The notes beneath the pieces are model-generated. The model saw only the letters and a program-made list of their open reading frames with translations. It was not told the origin of the DNA and did not search any database. From Phycisphaeraceae bacterium (GTDB lineage Bacteria; Planctomycetota; Phycisphaerae; Phycisphaerales; UBA1924), in assembly GCA_019636555.1 (NCBI GenBank), contig JAHBXH010000001.1:558001-622000 (forward strand): a stretch of DNA of 64,000 nucleotides, written 5' to 3'. The translations under genes and the position numbers were made by a program. Shown here piece after piece: positions 7,899 to 16,607 of this stretch (position 1 is the first letter of the stretch; each line of letters begins with the position of its first letter).

Positions 7899-8666
7899 CT
7901 ATTTGTCAATCAGTTGGAGCGAGACCGGGAATTTCTCAACGTCCTCGGTGTCGACTGGTTTGAGTTGAGTCACCCAGCGAAGAAGTTCTTCGTCGCTCGC
8001 GCTCTTGTTTTGAAACGCCACGAACAGACCGACATGCCGGACCGGATCGCCGACTTCGAGGGTCACGGTGCACTTCCATGGTTCTTTGGCGTCCCGGGTG
8101 ATCCCGATCGTTGTTTCGCCGACCTCTATCACCTTGTCCAAATGTCCTCGCATCACAGCGTCGGTCAGGCGCATCGCGGCACGTGCGCGTTCCCCATTGC
8201 TCATCCGGGCAAAGTCAAAGAAAGAGTGCGCCAAGTCTTCGTTGAGTCTTGCGCGTGAGGCGAGCGTCAAGAACTCCGGCATTTCTGTCCAGCACGGATT
8301 CACCCGTATGACCGTCATACGGGGAGATTTCACAACCACAGCTTCCCACTTTCGCGTGATCGACTGCCCCTCTTCAACGGGAATCCGGACCAGGCCGATG
8401 TCGAGCAACTGATCGGTCGGGAGAGGAATGTTGGATTCTTCGCTCCACTCGACGAGGGGCACAGATCCGATCGTGTCGCGTAACCGGCACAGCATGCGAG
8501 CTTCCACAACGCGGCGCGCATTGAGAACGGCGAAGAGAGCCGCCGCAACGACCACGCAACCCGTGATCGCAAGAAAAAGACTCCAAGCGCGGAATCTGAA
8601 TGGTTCGATTCGCGCGCTCGAATCGGGCGGTTTGACGCGTGCCGGAGCTGCCACACTTAGTCCCAC
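7899..8666 (-). CDS. Membrane-anchored protein of unknown function
   Basis: A 255-residue protein with a 27-residue cytoplasmic N-terminus, one transmembrane helix (SLFLAITGCVVVAAALFAVL, about residues 29-48) and a large extracytoplasmic domain without recognised motifs. The domain alternates beta-like segments (VIRVNPCW, IGITRDAKEPWKCTVTLEVGD) and a helical stretch (RLNEDLAHSFFDFARM). Its start overlaps the stop of the upstream glycosyltransferase gene by 10 bp, implying a shared transcript and probably translational coupling. I do not recognise a family. It could be an accessory factor for the glycosyltransferase or an unrelated envelope protein. Confidence 0.7.
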   Translation of the reverse strand: MGLSVAAPARVKPPDSSARIEPFRFRAWSLFLAITGCVVVAAALFAVLNARRVVEARMLCRLRDTIGSVPLVEWSEESNIPLPTDQLLDIGLVRIPVEEGQSITRKWEAVVVKSPRMTVIRVNPCWTEMPEFLTLASRARLNEDLAHSFFDFARMSNGERARAAMRLTDAVMRGHLDKVIEVGETTIGITRDAKEPWKCTVTLEVGDPVRHVGLFVAFQNKSASDEELLRWVTQLKPVDTEDVEKFPVSLQLIDK

Positions 8667-9397
8667 AAGTTCCTGCGGATGATCGTTGCAAGCGCCGCAA
8701 CACCGTCCCTCCAGCCGATTTTCTTCCCTTCGGCGTAGGTGCGCCCGGCATAACTCACGGCGACTTCATAGACACGGACGCCCCGGTTCTCGGTTCCGAC
8801 GCGCATGCGGGCCAGCCGGGCGATGATCTCGGGCTCGATGCCGAAGCGGTCTTCCTTGAGCACCATGTTCTTTGCAACATCGGAAGTGAACGCCTTGAGG
8901 CAGCACTCGATGTCGCTGAGATTGAGATTGGTCAGGATGTTGCTGAAGGTGGTGATGAACCGGTTGGCGAGCGAGTGCCAGTAGTACAGGACTCGGTGGG
9001 TGTGTCCCAGGAACCGCGATCCGATCACCGCGTCCGCACGGCCGTCGAGCAGCGGGGCGACCAGCGCCGCGTGGTCCGCAGGGTCGTACTCAAGGTCCGC
9101 ATCGTGGATGACGATCAAGTCGGCCCCGGCGTCGAGCGCGCGGGCGATGCCGCGCCGCACCGCCGCGCCCTTGCCCGCGTTGGGAGATTGCGCTTCGAAC
9201 TTGACGCCCGGTCGCTCGCCAATCCGGCGGCAGACCTCGGTCGTCCCGTCGGTCGAGCCGTCGTCGATCATGACCAGCAGCCGCTCAATCTCCCGGCCCG
9301 ACGCATCGCGGCAGAGCGGGCACGCCAGCAGGCGATCGACCGAGCGCTCAAGGAGCGCCGATTCGTTGTAAACGGGCATCACGATCGCCATCTTCAT
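8657..9397 (-). CDS. Family 2 glycosyltransferase, dolichyl-phosphate mannosyltransferase-like
   Basis: Cytosolic GT-A fold enzyme (246 residues) that transfers a sugar from a nucleotide donor, probably to a polyprenyl phosphate. The N-terminal signature is MAIVMPVYNES, the donor-binding segment VMIDDGSTDGT, and the metal-binding DxD-like motif IHDADLEYDP. DAVIGSRF and an acceptor-loop segment LNLSDIECCLKAFTSDV match the DPM1/GtrB-type subgroup (typically D-x-xCCxKxF). There is no C-terminal membrane anchor, as in soluble DPM1-type enzymes. The gene is followed with a 10-bp overlap by an unknown membrane-anchored protein. The sugar and the acceptor cannot be read from the sequence. Confidence 0.9.
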   Translation of the reverse strand: MKMAIVMPVYNESALLERSVDRLLACPLCRDASGREIERLLVMIDDGSTDGTTEVCRRIGERPGVKFEAQSPNAGKGAAVRRGIARALDAGADLIVIHDADLEYDPADHAALVAPLLDGRADAVIGSRFLGHTHRVLYYWHSLANRFITTFSNILTNLNLSDIECCLKAFTSDVAKNMVLKEDRFGIEPEIIARLARMRVGTENRGVRVYEVAVSYAGRTYAEGKKIGWRDGVAALATIIRRNLWD

Positions 9398-9443
9398 GGG
9401 CCACGAGTGTAGCGAGCGCCCGTTTTCGAAGCCCCGTGCGACT

Positions 9444-10550
9444 TCACCGATGAAGACACCGAGCGATTAACCCGCGATGCGCGTTGCTGATTGCCACCGT
9501 GTGGAGTTCATCATGTCGTATCCACCGTCGAAGACCCGGCTTCTTCGTCGGCTGCGTGGCGTACCACGTTCGAAAATGAACTTCCCGGTGCGTGGTGCAG
9601 AACACGCTGCAAGTTGGAGCGCTGCTCTCCAGTTCCAGATCATGGAGCCCGAGCTGCGCGGCGAGCGCGGGCCCGTCCGGCATTTTTTTGTCCCCTTCCC
9701 GTGCCGGTGGCTGCCAGAGCCCCGCCCACAGGCCATTTGCCGGACGCTGCTCGAGCAGATACGAGGCCTTCCCAGATGCGTCGCGCCGCCACACAACGAT
9801 GACGTCGTGAAAGACTCGCCGAATCCGCGCCCGCGGCTTCGGAACTGGAATAGCCCCAGACAATTGCTCATTGCTCGCGACGCAAATCGAGCGCAGCGGG
9901 CATTGGCCGCACCGCGGGCGGTCCGGTGTGCAGATTGTCGCACCCAGTTCCATCAAGCCTTCGTTGAACTGGGCAACCTGCTCGCCGCGGACGGACAACG
10001 CGACGAGCGCGCCCGCGCGCGACCAGGCCCAGTCGATAACCGCCCGTTCGCTGGCGTGCCCCCGCTTCGCATCCAGTCTTTGCAGCACGCGGCACACATT
10101 GCCGTCCACGATCGGAGCCAGCTCGCCGAACACGATCGACACGATCGCTCCCGCTGTGTACTTTCCGATTCCCGGGAGCTGCACCAGTTTCTCGATGGAA
10201 TCCGGGACTGTTCCGGCGTGATCGCGCACGATGATTTTCGCGCACGCGTGCAGGAGCCGCGCGCGCCGGTAGTAGCCCAGCCCGGACCACGCCGCGAGCA
10301 CTTCGGCCTCGTCTGCCGCGGCAAGCACCTCAACGGTCGGAAACTTCTCGAGGAACGCCTCAAATTTCTCGAGCACGCGCGAAACCTGCGTTTGCTGCAG
10401 CATGAGTTCGCTGACCAGCGATGGATACGCAAGCCGTGGGTTCGTCCGCCAGGGAAGCGCTCTCGCGTTCTTCGAGAACCACGCGGCCAGATCCCGCACG
10501 ATTCGTCGGTCCCGGGCGGTTTCCCGTAGCCGACTCGGACGGGTGCTCAT
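9444..10550 (-). CDS. mutY: A/G-specific adenine DNA glycosylase
   Basis: Base-excision repair enzyme that removes adenine mispaired with 8-oxoguanine. The 368 residues show the full set of features: catalytic Glu48 in SELMLQQTQV, the helix-hairpin-helix LPGIGKYTAGAI (125-136), catalytic Asp149 in VDGNVCRV, and the [4Fe-4S] cluster ligands Cys207, Cys214, Cys217 and Cys223 (C-x6-C-x2-C-x5-C). A C-terminal NUDIX-like domain (from about residue 245) recognises 8-oxoG in this family. ATG 10550 (MSTRPSRL) is chosen; the frame is open to 10646, but that extension overlaps the upstream Nfu-domain gene and is basic low-complexity sequence. It sits downstream of the Nfu-domain gene, an apt neighbour for an iron-sulfur enzyme. 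Confidence 0.95.
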   Translation of the reverse strand: MSTRPSRLRETARDRRIVRDLAAWFSKNARALPWRTNPRLAYPSLVSELMLQQTQVSRVLEKFEAFLEKFPTVEVLAAADEAEVLAAWSGLGYYRRARLLHACAKIIVRDHAGTVPDSIEKLVQLPGIGKYTAGAIVSIVFGELAPIVDGNVCRVLQRLDAKRGHASERAVIDWAWSRAGALVALSVRGEQVAQFNEGLMELGATICTPDRPRCGQCPLRSICVASNEQLSGAIPVPKPRARIRRVFHDVIVVWRRDASGKASYLLEQRPANGLWAGLWQPPAREGDKKMPDGPALAAQLGLHDLELESSAPTCSVFCTTHREVHFRTWYATQPTKKPGLRRWIRHDELHTVAISNAHRGLIARCLHR

Positions 10551-10594
10551 CCTTTGCTTCGGTTTCGGTGCGATTGCTGCTCGCGGCACCGTTC

Positions 10595-10879
10595 TCACTC
10601 CGCCTCGGCGAGCGCCTTTTCGACGGCGCCCTTCACCGATTTCCACGTCGCATCGGCCCGCTTGCCCACCGTCAGCCAGTCCGTCGCGATGAGCACGTTT
10701 TCGACTCCCGAAACCCGGAACAGGCGCGCCGCCAGAGGATCTTGCGCGGCCGATTCCGCAGACCGATACGACCGTGGAGTCTCGCTGCGACCTTCCAGTG
10801 GCGAAATCGGGGCGTCGACGACGATCTTCACCGCGCTGGGGTTGGGCGTTTCCTGGAACTCTCGCACTCTATAACCCAT
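10595..10879 (-). CDS. Nfu N-terminal domain protein (iron-sulfur scaffold-related)
   Basis: A 94-residue single-domain protein matching the N-terminal domain of Nfu/NfuA-type scaffold proteins: QETPNPSAVKIVVD at residues 9-22, then LAARLFRVSGVENVLIATDW and the terminal VKGAVEKALAE helix. In full Nfu proteins this domain precedes a CxxC cluster-carrying domain. That domain is absent here, and no Cys remains in the protein, so it cannot itself hold a cluster through thiols. It sits just upstream of mutY on the same strand, which suggests a role around Fe-S enzyme maturation; that link is inference from position. Confidence 0.82.
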   Translation of the reverse strand: MGYRVREFQETPNPSAVKIVVDAPISPLEGRSETPRSYRSAESAAQDPLAARLFRVSGVENVLIATDWLTVGKRADATWKSVKGAVEKALAEAE

Positions 10880-10950
10880 ACAAGCCGAAGAGTAGACTCA
10901 TGGGCTTGCGGGGCCGCTTCCCCGCAGGCTTCAGGGACTGTTGATTCACC

Positions 10951-11907
10951 GTGTTTCCCACTCGCCTCAATGACCTGTTCACGCGCCTCTCGGCCTACTC
11001 GGCCCTGGTGGTCGCCTTCGAACTCGCGATCATCTGGGTCTGCGTGTACGCGATCGTGCGCTTCGTGCAGGGAACGCGCGCCGCGGGGGCGCTCAAGGGT
11101 CTGCTGCTCATCGGGATCGTCGCGGGCATCGCGGCCCGCGTGCTCGGCGGCGCCGAAGTTTTTCAGCGCATCGGCTTGCTCTATGACCGGCTCCTCGCGT
11201 TCCTGGCGATCGGACTGGTCGTCATCTTTCAGCCCGAATTGCGCCGCGCGCTCGTTCGCCTCGGCGAGACCCCGTTTTTCAAATCATCGCCCAAGGAAAT
11301 CGCCCTCGTCATTGACGAGATCTGCGAGGCGTGCAAGAACCTGAGTCGCGCCCGCTTCGGCGCGATCATCGTCATCGAGCGCTCCATTGCGGTCGCCGGC
11401 GCGGTCGAGGGCGGCACGCCGATGAACGCCGAACTGAGCGCGCGGCTGCTCCAGACTATTTTCTTCCCCGGTTCGGCTCTGCACGATCTCGCGGTGGTGG
11501 TGAAAGGCAAGAAGATCGCTGCCGCGGGCGTGCAGCTGCCGCTCGCCGAGCCCGACGAGATGCCCGACAAACGGCTGGGCTCACGCCATCGTGCCGCGGT
11601 CGGTGTGAGTAAGGAATGCGACGCGCTCGTCGTCGTGGTGAGCGAGGAGTCCGGGCAGATCCGAATCGCCGAACGCGGCCGGCTCTCGGTCATGTCGAAT
11701 TCCGAAGAACTCGAGATCGAACTTAAGAAGCGGCTCAACCCACAGGCGATCAAACAGGCCATCGACGAAGCGGTTGCCGCGGCCCAAGCAGAAGCCGCCG
11801 CGGAAGACGCGTCTGCCGCCAATCCGTCCAACGAGGCGACCAACTCGTTCGAGGCGATCGGTCAAGAACAGCAGGGCGACGAGGAGTTCGGCAAGGGGGC
11901 CGCCTGA
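10951..11907 (+). CDS. cdaA: Diadenylate cyclase (membrane-bound CdaA type) with variant DGA motif
   Basis: Synthesises the second messenger cyclic di-AMP from two ATP. The 318-residue protein has three N-terminal transmembrane helices (about residues 20-36, 48-65 and 78-94), a linker helix, the DAC domain (about 110-255), and a low-complexity acidic tail (Ala, Glu, Gln-rich) after residue 275. The RHR nucleotide motif is intact (GSRHRAAVGVS, Arg212-His213-Arg214). The metal and catalytic DGA motif reads Asp179-Leu180-Ala181 (SALHDLAVVV), so the normally invariant Gly is Leu. It starts with GTG and is followed after 2 nt by the YbbR-domain gene, its usual regulator; glmM, the common third gene, is absent. 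The family is certain; full activity with DLA is uncertain. Confidence 0.92.
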   Translation: MFPTRLNDLFTRLSAYSALVVAFELAIIWVCVYAIVRFVQGTRAAGALKGLLLIGIVAGIAARVLGGAEVFQRIGLLYDRLLAFLAIGLVVIFQPELRRALVRLGETPFFKSSPKEIALVIDEICEACKNLSRARFGAIIVIERSIAVAGAVEGGTPMNAELSARLLQTIFFPGSALHDLAVVVKGKKIAAAGVQLPLAEPDEMPDKRLGSRHRAAVGVSKECDALVVVVSEESGQIRIAERGRLSVMSNSEELEIELKKRLNPQAIKQAIDEAVAAAQAEAAAEDASAANPSNEATNSFEAIGQEQQGDEEFGKGAA

Positions 11908-11909
11908 AC

Positions 11910-12908
11910 ATGGTCGAACGCATCAAGACCATCCTCCTCGTCTCGGTCATCACCGTCCTGGTATGGGTTTTTGCGGAGGCGGAGAGTCTGCAGCGCCGCG
12001 ACCTTCGGTTCTCGCTGCAATTTGTGTCCGATGCGCCGAACGAGCGTGCCGTTCAACCCGAGGAATCCTTCCGCGGCACGATCACGATCAGTTTCTCCGG
12101 AAGCGCGAGCGCCTTTGCCCCGGTTGAAGAGTTTTCTCGTGCCGGCCCGCTCTCGCTCACCATCGGTTCGCCCGGAGTGCCCGCATCTCCCGGTGAGCAT
12201 GTCATCCCGCTTCGAGACGCGCTCCGATCGGATCAGACTCTTCGAAAACTCGGCCTGACGATCGACCGGGTGGAGCCGCCGACGGTCACTATTCGCGTCG
12301 AGTCGATGGAGGTTCGAACCGCACGCGTGGTCGTGGATGTCGGCGATTCCGATCTTGATGGTGTACCCGAAGTCAGCCCGGCGACCGTGAAGGTCTACCT
12401 TCCCACGGATATCGCCGGCGCCGTCGGATCGACGCCCGAAGTATTCGCGACGCTGAGGCCCGACGACCTTTCGCGTCTTCTCGCCGGTCGGCGCGAAAAG
12501 GTGTCGGGTGTTCGTCTCGAGCTCCCCATCGCGCTCAAGAACAAACGATCGGTTCGGATCGAGCCGCCCACCGCGTCGGTCACGCTCGCCATTCGCAATC
12601 GGCAAGCAACAACCGAACTCACGGGCGTTCCCGTCCAGGTGCGCATGGCGCCCGGAGAACTTTCCCTCTGGGACGTCTCCATTCCCGAGCAGGATCGCTT
12701 TATTCCCAAGGTCACCGTCAGCGGCCCGGCAGAGCTGATCGACCGCGTCAAGCGGGGAGAGATCAAGATCGTGGCTTCGGTCAATCTCTCGTTTGAGGAT
12801 CTTGAGAAGGGCATCACGCAGAAAGACATCGTGTTTTCCGATGTCCCCTCGCTCCTGAAATTCGATACCGAAACCCGCCTCGTGCGCGTGAGCATCAAGA
12901 AGCGCTAG
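11910..12908 (+). CDS. cdaR: YbbR-domain protein, CdaR-type regulator of the diadenylate cyclase
   Basis: A 332-residue protein with one N-terminal transmembrane helix (ILLVSVITVLVWVFAEAE, about residues 8-25) and an extracytoplasmic region of repeated YbbR-like beta domains. Recognisable segments are PPTVTIRVESME, VPVQVRM and KVTVSGPAELIDRVKRGEIK. In Firmicutes, CdaR interacts with and modulates the membrane cyclase CdaA. The 2-nt gap to cdaA and an AAGGGGG Shine-Dalgarno inside the cdaA 3' end indicate one operon. Identification as CdaR rests on this pairing plus the YbbR-like repeats, which are weak in sequence. Direct evidence of regulation in this lineage is lacking. Confidence 0.85.
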   Translation: MVERIKTILLVSVITVLVWVFAEAESLQRRDLRFSLQFVSDAPNERAVQPEESFRGTITISFSGSASAFAPVEEFSRAGPLSLTIGSPGVPASPGEHVIPLRDALRSDQTLRKLGLTIDRVEPPTVTIRVESMEVRTARVVVDVGDSDLDGVPEVSPATVKVYLPTDIAGAVGSTPEVFATLRPDDLSRLLAGRREKVSGVRLELPIALKNKRSVRIEPPTASVTLAIRNRQATTELTGVPVQVRMAPGELSLWDVSIPEQDRFIPKVTVSGPAELIDRVKRGEIKIVASVNLSFEDLEKGITQKDIVFSDVPSLLKFDTETRLVRVSIKKR

Positions 12909-12965
12909 CGTCCGTTTCCCGTTATTGGGGCCGGATTCGGCCGACGAGAGCAGCCGGTTTCTTGC

Positions 12966-12993
12966 TTGCATCGAATCGACCCGGGGTTAGACT
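12966..12993 (+). promoter_or_regulatory. Candidate sigma-70-like promoter for the secreted DDADF-tail protein gene
   Basis: A -35-like TTGCAT (12966-12971) and a -10-like TAGACT (12988-12993) are separated by 16 bp, about 46 bp before the GTG start at 13040. A strong GGAGG Shine-Dalgarno lies in between. Matches are partial (4 of 6 each), so this is a candidate only. Confidence 0.35.
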
Positions 12994-13039
12994 GATAGTG
13001 CGGGTTCTGAAGGCCCGTTTCGCACTTTGGAGGTGTCTC

Positions 13040-14053
13040 GTGAAGTTTGCTGCATACGCGCTCGGCGTTGCGGGAATGTGCTTGTGCGCTCACGCGCAGA
13101 ACATCTGGTCTCCGAAAATTGATCGAACAACCGGCGCCGCGACTTTGGTCTACTTCTGGGGTCCGACCCCGGCGGTGTTCACGACGTACGCACCCATGCC
13201 GGTTCCCGCGAATCACTTTGTGTCGGGCTTGGAATTCACGCCCGACCACCGACTCTTCGCGACCGTGCAGGGGCCTGAAGGTTCGATGGTTCAGGGGCTC
13301 TACAGCGTCAACCTCGCGACCGGCGCGACGACCCAGGTCGGCCCTCCGATCGGGCTTGCATCGAATGAAGTCATCACCGATCTCGCGTGGAATCCGGTGA
13401 CGCACCGCTTTGTCGGCGTCGCGACTCCAACCAGCGGCGGGCTCACCTCCCGCCTCGTCACCTTTGATATCAACACCGGCGCGATCATCTCCTCGGCGAC
13501 GCTGCACTCCGATGTCAACGTGCTCCATGTCGGTGTGACCTGCCGCCCGAGTGGCGAGTATCTGCTCATGGAAGTGTTCAACAGCTGGATCGCGCACGTT
13601 GTGGGTGACGAGGCGATCTGGCTCGGCAACGTTCTCAGTTTCAAGCCGGTCTTCAATCAGGGAATCGGAACCGACTTTCAGACCGGCAGGATCTGGTACG
13701 CGTCATTCAAGCTCATCAACGCGCTGCAAGGCACCGGCCAGCCTTCTTTGCGAACGGTCAACCCGACGACTGGCGTCGACACGTTCATCGGCGATCTTCC
13801 GGGCGGCAGCAACGCGCTCTACACCGACGCCGCAGTCGAGCCCCAGCAGATCCACTGCCCCGCTGATCTCACCCACGACGAACTCGTGGAAGACGGCGAC
13901 TTTGTCGTCTTCGTTTCGCAATACGCCGCCCTCGAGTGCGGCACGCCCGCGATGACCGGGGGCTGCTCGGGCGATTTCAACTTCGACGGCGTCGTGGACG
14001 ATGCCGACTTTGTGATCTTCGCCGCGGCATACGACGCGCTGGTTTGTCCTTGA
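13040..14053 (+). CDS. Secreted protein with C-terminal double Ca-loop (dockerin-like, DDADF) tail
   Basis: A 337-residue exported protein. The signal peptide is residues 1-19 (VKFAAYALGVAGMCLCAHAQ, GTG start). The central part (about 20-270) has repeated beta-strand-rich segments with periodic GxxTTxxG-like turns (GATTQVGPPIG, HRFVGVATP, TGRIWYASF), resembling a beta-propeller. The tail (about 273-337) holds two Ca-binding-like loops, DLTHDELVEDGDF and DFNFDGVVDDADF, each followed by a YxxLxC segment. The first loop is degenerate (Glu in place of the usual Gly). The GTG start is fixed by a GGAGG Shine-Dalgarno at 13029-13034. The same tail ends four other proteins or remnants in this window, so it probably acts as a surface-anchoring or sorting module; this is inference. 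Confidence 0.85.
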   Translation: MKFAAYALGVAGMCLCAHAQNIWSPKIDRTTGAATLVYFWGPTPAVFTTYAPMPVPANHFVSGLEFTPDHRLFATVQGPEGSMVQGLYSVNLATGATTQVGPPIGLASNEVITDLAWNPVTHRFVGVATPTSGGLTSRLVTFDINTGAIISSATLHSDVNVLHVGVTCRPSGEYLLMEVFNSWIAHVVGDEAIWLGNVLSFKPVFNQGIGTDFQTGRIWYASFKLINALQGTGQPSLRTVNPTTGVDTFIGDLPGGSNALYTDAAVEPQQIHCPADLTHDELVEDGDFVVFVSQYAALECGTPAMTGGCSGDFNFDGVVDDADFVIFAAAYDALVCP

Positions 14054-14083
14054 CCGTGCATCTGGTTCGCATCAGCCTCCGAA

Positions 14084-14116
14084 CCCCGGACCCAATCGGT
14101 CCGGGGCTTTGTTTTT
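14084..14116 (+). terminator. Rho-independent terminator after the secreted protein gene
   Basis: Stem CCCCGGACC / GGTCCGGGG (9 bp, 5-base loop, 14084-14106) followed by CTTTGTTTTT. It lies 31 bp after the stop at 14053 and separates this gene from atpA. Confidence 0.85.
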
Positions 14117-14318
14117 GGGCGCGCCGGCTTGCTTCTTCGGACGTCCCAAACCCCCGGTTCGGCTCAGCAATCCGGCATTTGGCAGGGTGTCGGCCGACGC
14201 CCACGGCTCGCAAAAGGGATGACCTTTTGCGGGGATAGACCTATGGTTGCAGCCCATCCGGGAGCCTCAGACTCAGTGTCGGGGCTCGACGCGGGTGCGG
14301 GCTGAAAAGGACCCCGCC

Positions 14319-15878
14319 GTGAAGATCAAGACCGACGAGATCGCCAGCGTTATTCGTCAGGAAATCCAGCAGTTCGCCACGCAGCTCGAAGTGTCCGAAG
14401 TCGGGCGCGTGATCGAGATCGGCGACGGCATCGCCCGCATCTACGGCCTGTCGAACGCGATGGCCGGCGAACTCCTCGAGTTCCAGACCAGCGAAGGCGC
14501 GGTCATGGGTCAGGTCTTCAACCTCGAAGAAGACACCGTCGGCGCGGTCATTTACGGCGACTACAAGTCGGTGAAGGAAGGCGACGTGGTCAAGGCTACG
14601 GGCCGCCTGCTCGAAGTGCCGGTCGGCGAGGCGCTGCTCGGCCGCGTGGTCGATCCGCTCGGCCGCCCGATCGACGGCATGGGCCCCATCAACACCACCG
14701 AGTTCCGCAAGGTCGACATCATCGCCCCGGGCATCGCCGAGCGTCAGCCCGTGACCGAGCCGGTGCAGACCGGCATCAAGGCGATCGACTCGATGATCCC
14801 GATCGGCAAGGGCCAGCGCGAACTGATCATCGGCGACCGTAAGACCGGCAAGACCGCCGTCGCGCTCGACACGATCATCAACCAGAAGCAGTATTGGGGC
14901 ACGAAAGACGCGGTGGTCTGCATCTACGTCGCCGTCGGCCAGAAGGAATCGACCGTTGCCGCCGTCGTTGAGACGCTCCGCAAGCACGGCGCGATGGACT
15001 ACACCATCGTCGTCACCGCCGGCGCATCCGACCCGGCCCCGATGCAGTACATCGCGCCCTACTCCGGCTGCGCCATGGGCGAGTACTTCATGTGGCAGGG
15101 CAAAGACGCGGGCAGCAAGCAGCCCAAGCACGCGCTCTGCATCTACGACGACTTGTCGAAGCAGGCCGTCGCCTATCGCCAGCTTTCGCTCCTGCTCCGC
15201 CGTCCGCCGGGCCGCGAAGCGTTTCCGGGCGACGTGTTCTATTTGCACTCCCGTCTGCTCGAGCGCGCGACCAAGCTCTCGGATGAGAACGGCGCAGGCT
15301 CGCTGACCGCGCTCCCCGTCATCGAGACGCAGGAAGGCGACGTCTCGGCGTACATCCCGACCAACGTCATCTCGATCACCGACGGTCAGATCTACCTCGA
15401 GCCCGAACTCTTCTTCTCCGGCGTGCGCCCCGCCATCAACGTGGGTATCTCGGTCAGCCGCGTGGGCGGCAACGCCCAGGTGAAGGGCATGAAGAAGATC
15501 TCCGGTTCGTTGCGACTCGACCTTGCCGCGGCACGCGAGCTCGAAGCGTTCGCCCAGCTCGGCACCGAACTCGACAAGGCCACGCAGCGCCAGCTCGACC
15601 GAGGCCGCCGCATGGTCGAACTGCTCAAGCAGGGTCAGTACACGCCGTTCCACGTGACCGATCAGATCATCTCGATCTTCGCGGGAACCAAGGGCTACCT
15701 CGACGACGTGCCGGTCCCGGCGGTTCGCCAGTTCGAAACCGGCCTGCTCGAATACATGAGCACGCTCGGCAAAGCAACGCGCGATGAGCTCGATCAGAAG
15801 AAAGCGCTCGACGCCGGCCTTGAGAAGAAACTTGAAGACGCGATCAAGGCGTACAAGAGCACGTTCAAGGCGAAATAG
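14319..15878 (+). CDS. atpA: ATP synthase F1 subunit alpha
   Basis: Non-catalytic nucleotide-binding alpha subunit of the F1 sector, which alternates with beta in the hexamer at the inner membrane face. The 519 residues match the normal length. The P-loop is GDRKTGKT (Lys where many have Gln). The Arg-finger segment is GISVSRVGG within [18 protein letters not shown], and [17 protein letters not shown] is present. GTG 14319 ([14 protein letters not shown]) is chosen over the upstream ATG because an AAAAGGA Shine-Dalgarno (14306-14312) precedes it and homologues begin there. Unusually, no other atp gene is adjacent: a terminator precedes it, and a hairpin cluster with a strong terminator follows. 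It therefore appears monocistronic, with the rest of the F1Fo genes elsewhere. Confidence 0.97.
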   Translation: MKIKTDEIASVIRQEIQQFATQLEVSEVGRVIEIGDGIARIYGLSNAMAGELLEFQTSEGAVMGQVFNLEEDTVGAVIYGDYKSVKEGDVVKATGRLLEVPVGEALLGRVVDPLGRPIDGMGPINTTEFRKVDIIAPGIAERQPVTEPVQTGIKAIDSMIPIGKGQRELIIGDRKTGKTAVALDTIINQKQYWGTKDAVVCIYVAVGQKESTVAAVVETLRKHGAMDYTIVVTAGASDPAPMQYIAPYSGCAMGEYFMWQGKDAGSKQPKHALCIYDDLSKQAVAYRQLSLLLRRPPGREAFPGDVFYLHSRLLERATKLSDENGAGSLTALPVIETQEGDVSAYIPTNVISITDGQIYLEPELFFSGVRPAINVGISVSRVGGNAQVKGMKKISGSLRLDLAAARELEAFAQLGTELDKATQRQLDRGRRMVELLKQGQYTPFHVTDQIISIFAGTKGYLDDVPVPAVRQFETGLLEYMSTLGKATRDELDQKKALDAGLEKKLEDAIKAYKSTFKAK

Positions 15879-15890
15879 GCTTGATCGTGG

Positions 15891-15942
15891 CACCGCCCTT
15901 CCGGGCGGTGTCATCTCCGAAGACCCTTCCCCGAGGGAAGGG
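15891..15942 (+). repeat. Two consecutive hairpins downstream of atpA
   Basis: CACCGCCC-ttcc-GGGCGGTG (15891-15910) is followed by CCCTTCCC-cga-GGGAAGGG (15924-15942). Neither has a T-run. They may stabilise the atpA mRNA 3' end or be interspersed palindromic repeats. Confidence 0.6.
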
Positions 15943-15977
15943 GTTGGGGACAGGAGATTCTCCGTCACACAAACAAC

Positions 15978-16008
15978 AAAGGGAGACGCATCACGCGTCT
16001 CCCTTTTT
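15978..16008 (+). terminator. Strong rho-independent terminator after atpA
   Basis: A 12-bp perfect stem AAAGGGAGACGC / GCGTCTCCCTTT with a 4- to 5-base loop runs into TTTTT. The A-rich left flank makes it plausibly bidirectional. Confidence 0.88.
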
Positions 16009-16607
16009 CATTGGACTGAATGCAACAGTTAGGCTGCTGATTCGCCCAACATTCGCTCTGCGGCTTGCAGATGCAAAAGACTCCGCTGCCCGGGCCATCA
16101 ATCGGCACGCGGGGAAATCGGAGTTGCAGATCGTCCGGGCGCGTGCGTCGCTGAAGGGAATCTCTTTTTTTCACCACAAAGAACACGAAGAGCACAAAGG
16201 GGCACAAAGAAGAGGCAAGAAAGGAAAGGCGGTTCGCCACGGAGAGCGCAGAGAACGCGGAGAAGACGGGAGAGTTCAACTCAAAGGGCTCGAAGGGCTC
16301 AAAGAGATAGCGGGGCGAAGAGGCGGCCTCTACGAGCCCGAAGCGCAAGCGAGGACGCGGAGATATCCATTCCGGCGCGACGGCCCGGTTGACTCTGCCC
16401 CCTGCCACTGTGTGACCGCTTCCGCCGCGACTTTTCGCGCTCGCGCCGAACATATGCCCGCTGGCGCCGGGAGAGCTGGCCGCCCTCCCCGGCACCCCTC
16501 CGGCGAATGGAAATGCCTTATATCTGGCTTGTCGTTTACTGTCGGCTGCGATCGCTCCCCAACGCCCTGCGAACGGTGTATTCTCGTGGCGACCGGAGAG
16601 ACCCGTT
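16009..16607. other. Intergenic stretch with interspersed repeats, no gene seen
   Basis: Between the atpA terminator and the restriction gene. Bases 16171-16270 carry the CACAAAGAACACGAAGAGCAC and CCACGGAGAGCGCAGAGAAC repeat type, which recurs at 21037-21250. Around 16330-16357, TACGAGCCCGAAGCGCAAGC resembles a short repeat I associate with planctomycete genomes. Short open frames here have no coding character. Confidence 0.6.
16171..16270. repeat. A/G-rich interspersed repeat (CACAAAGAACACGAAG type)
   Basis: Runs of the near-periodic unit CACAAAGaaCACgAAGag, then a variant CCACGGAGAGCGCAGAGAACGCGGAGA. The same consensus in both orientations occurs at 21037-21250. Such repeats are scattered in many bacterial genomes; here they mark the border of accessory DNA. 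Confidence 0.7.

Noticed and set aside
14241..15968. Open frame of 575 codons opposite atpA
   Set aside because: Antisense to a certain gene, Arg/His/Asp-rich, no recognisable family.
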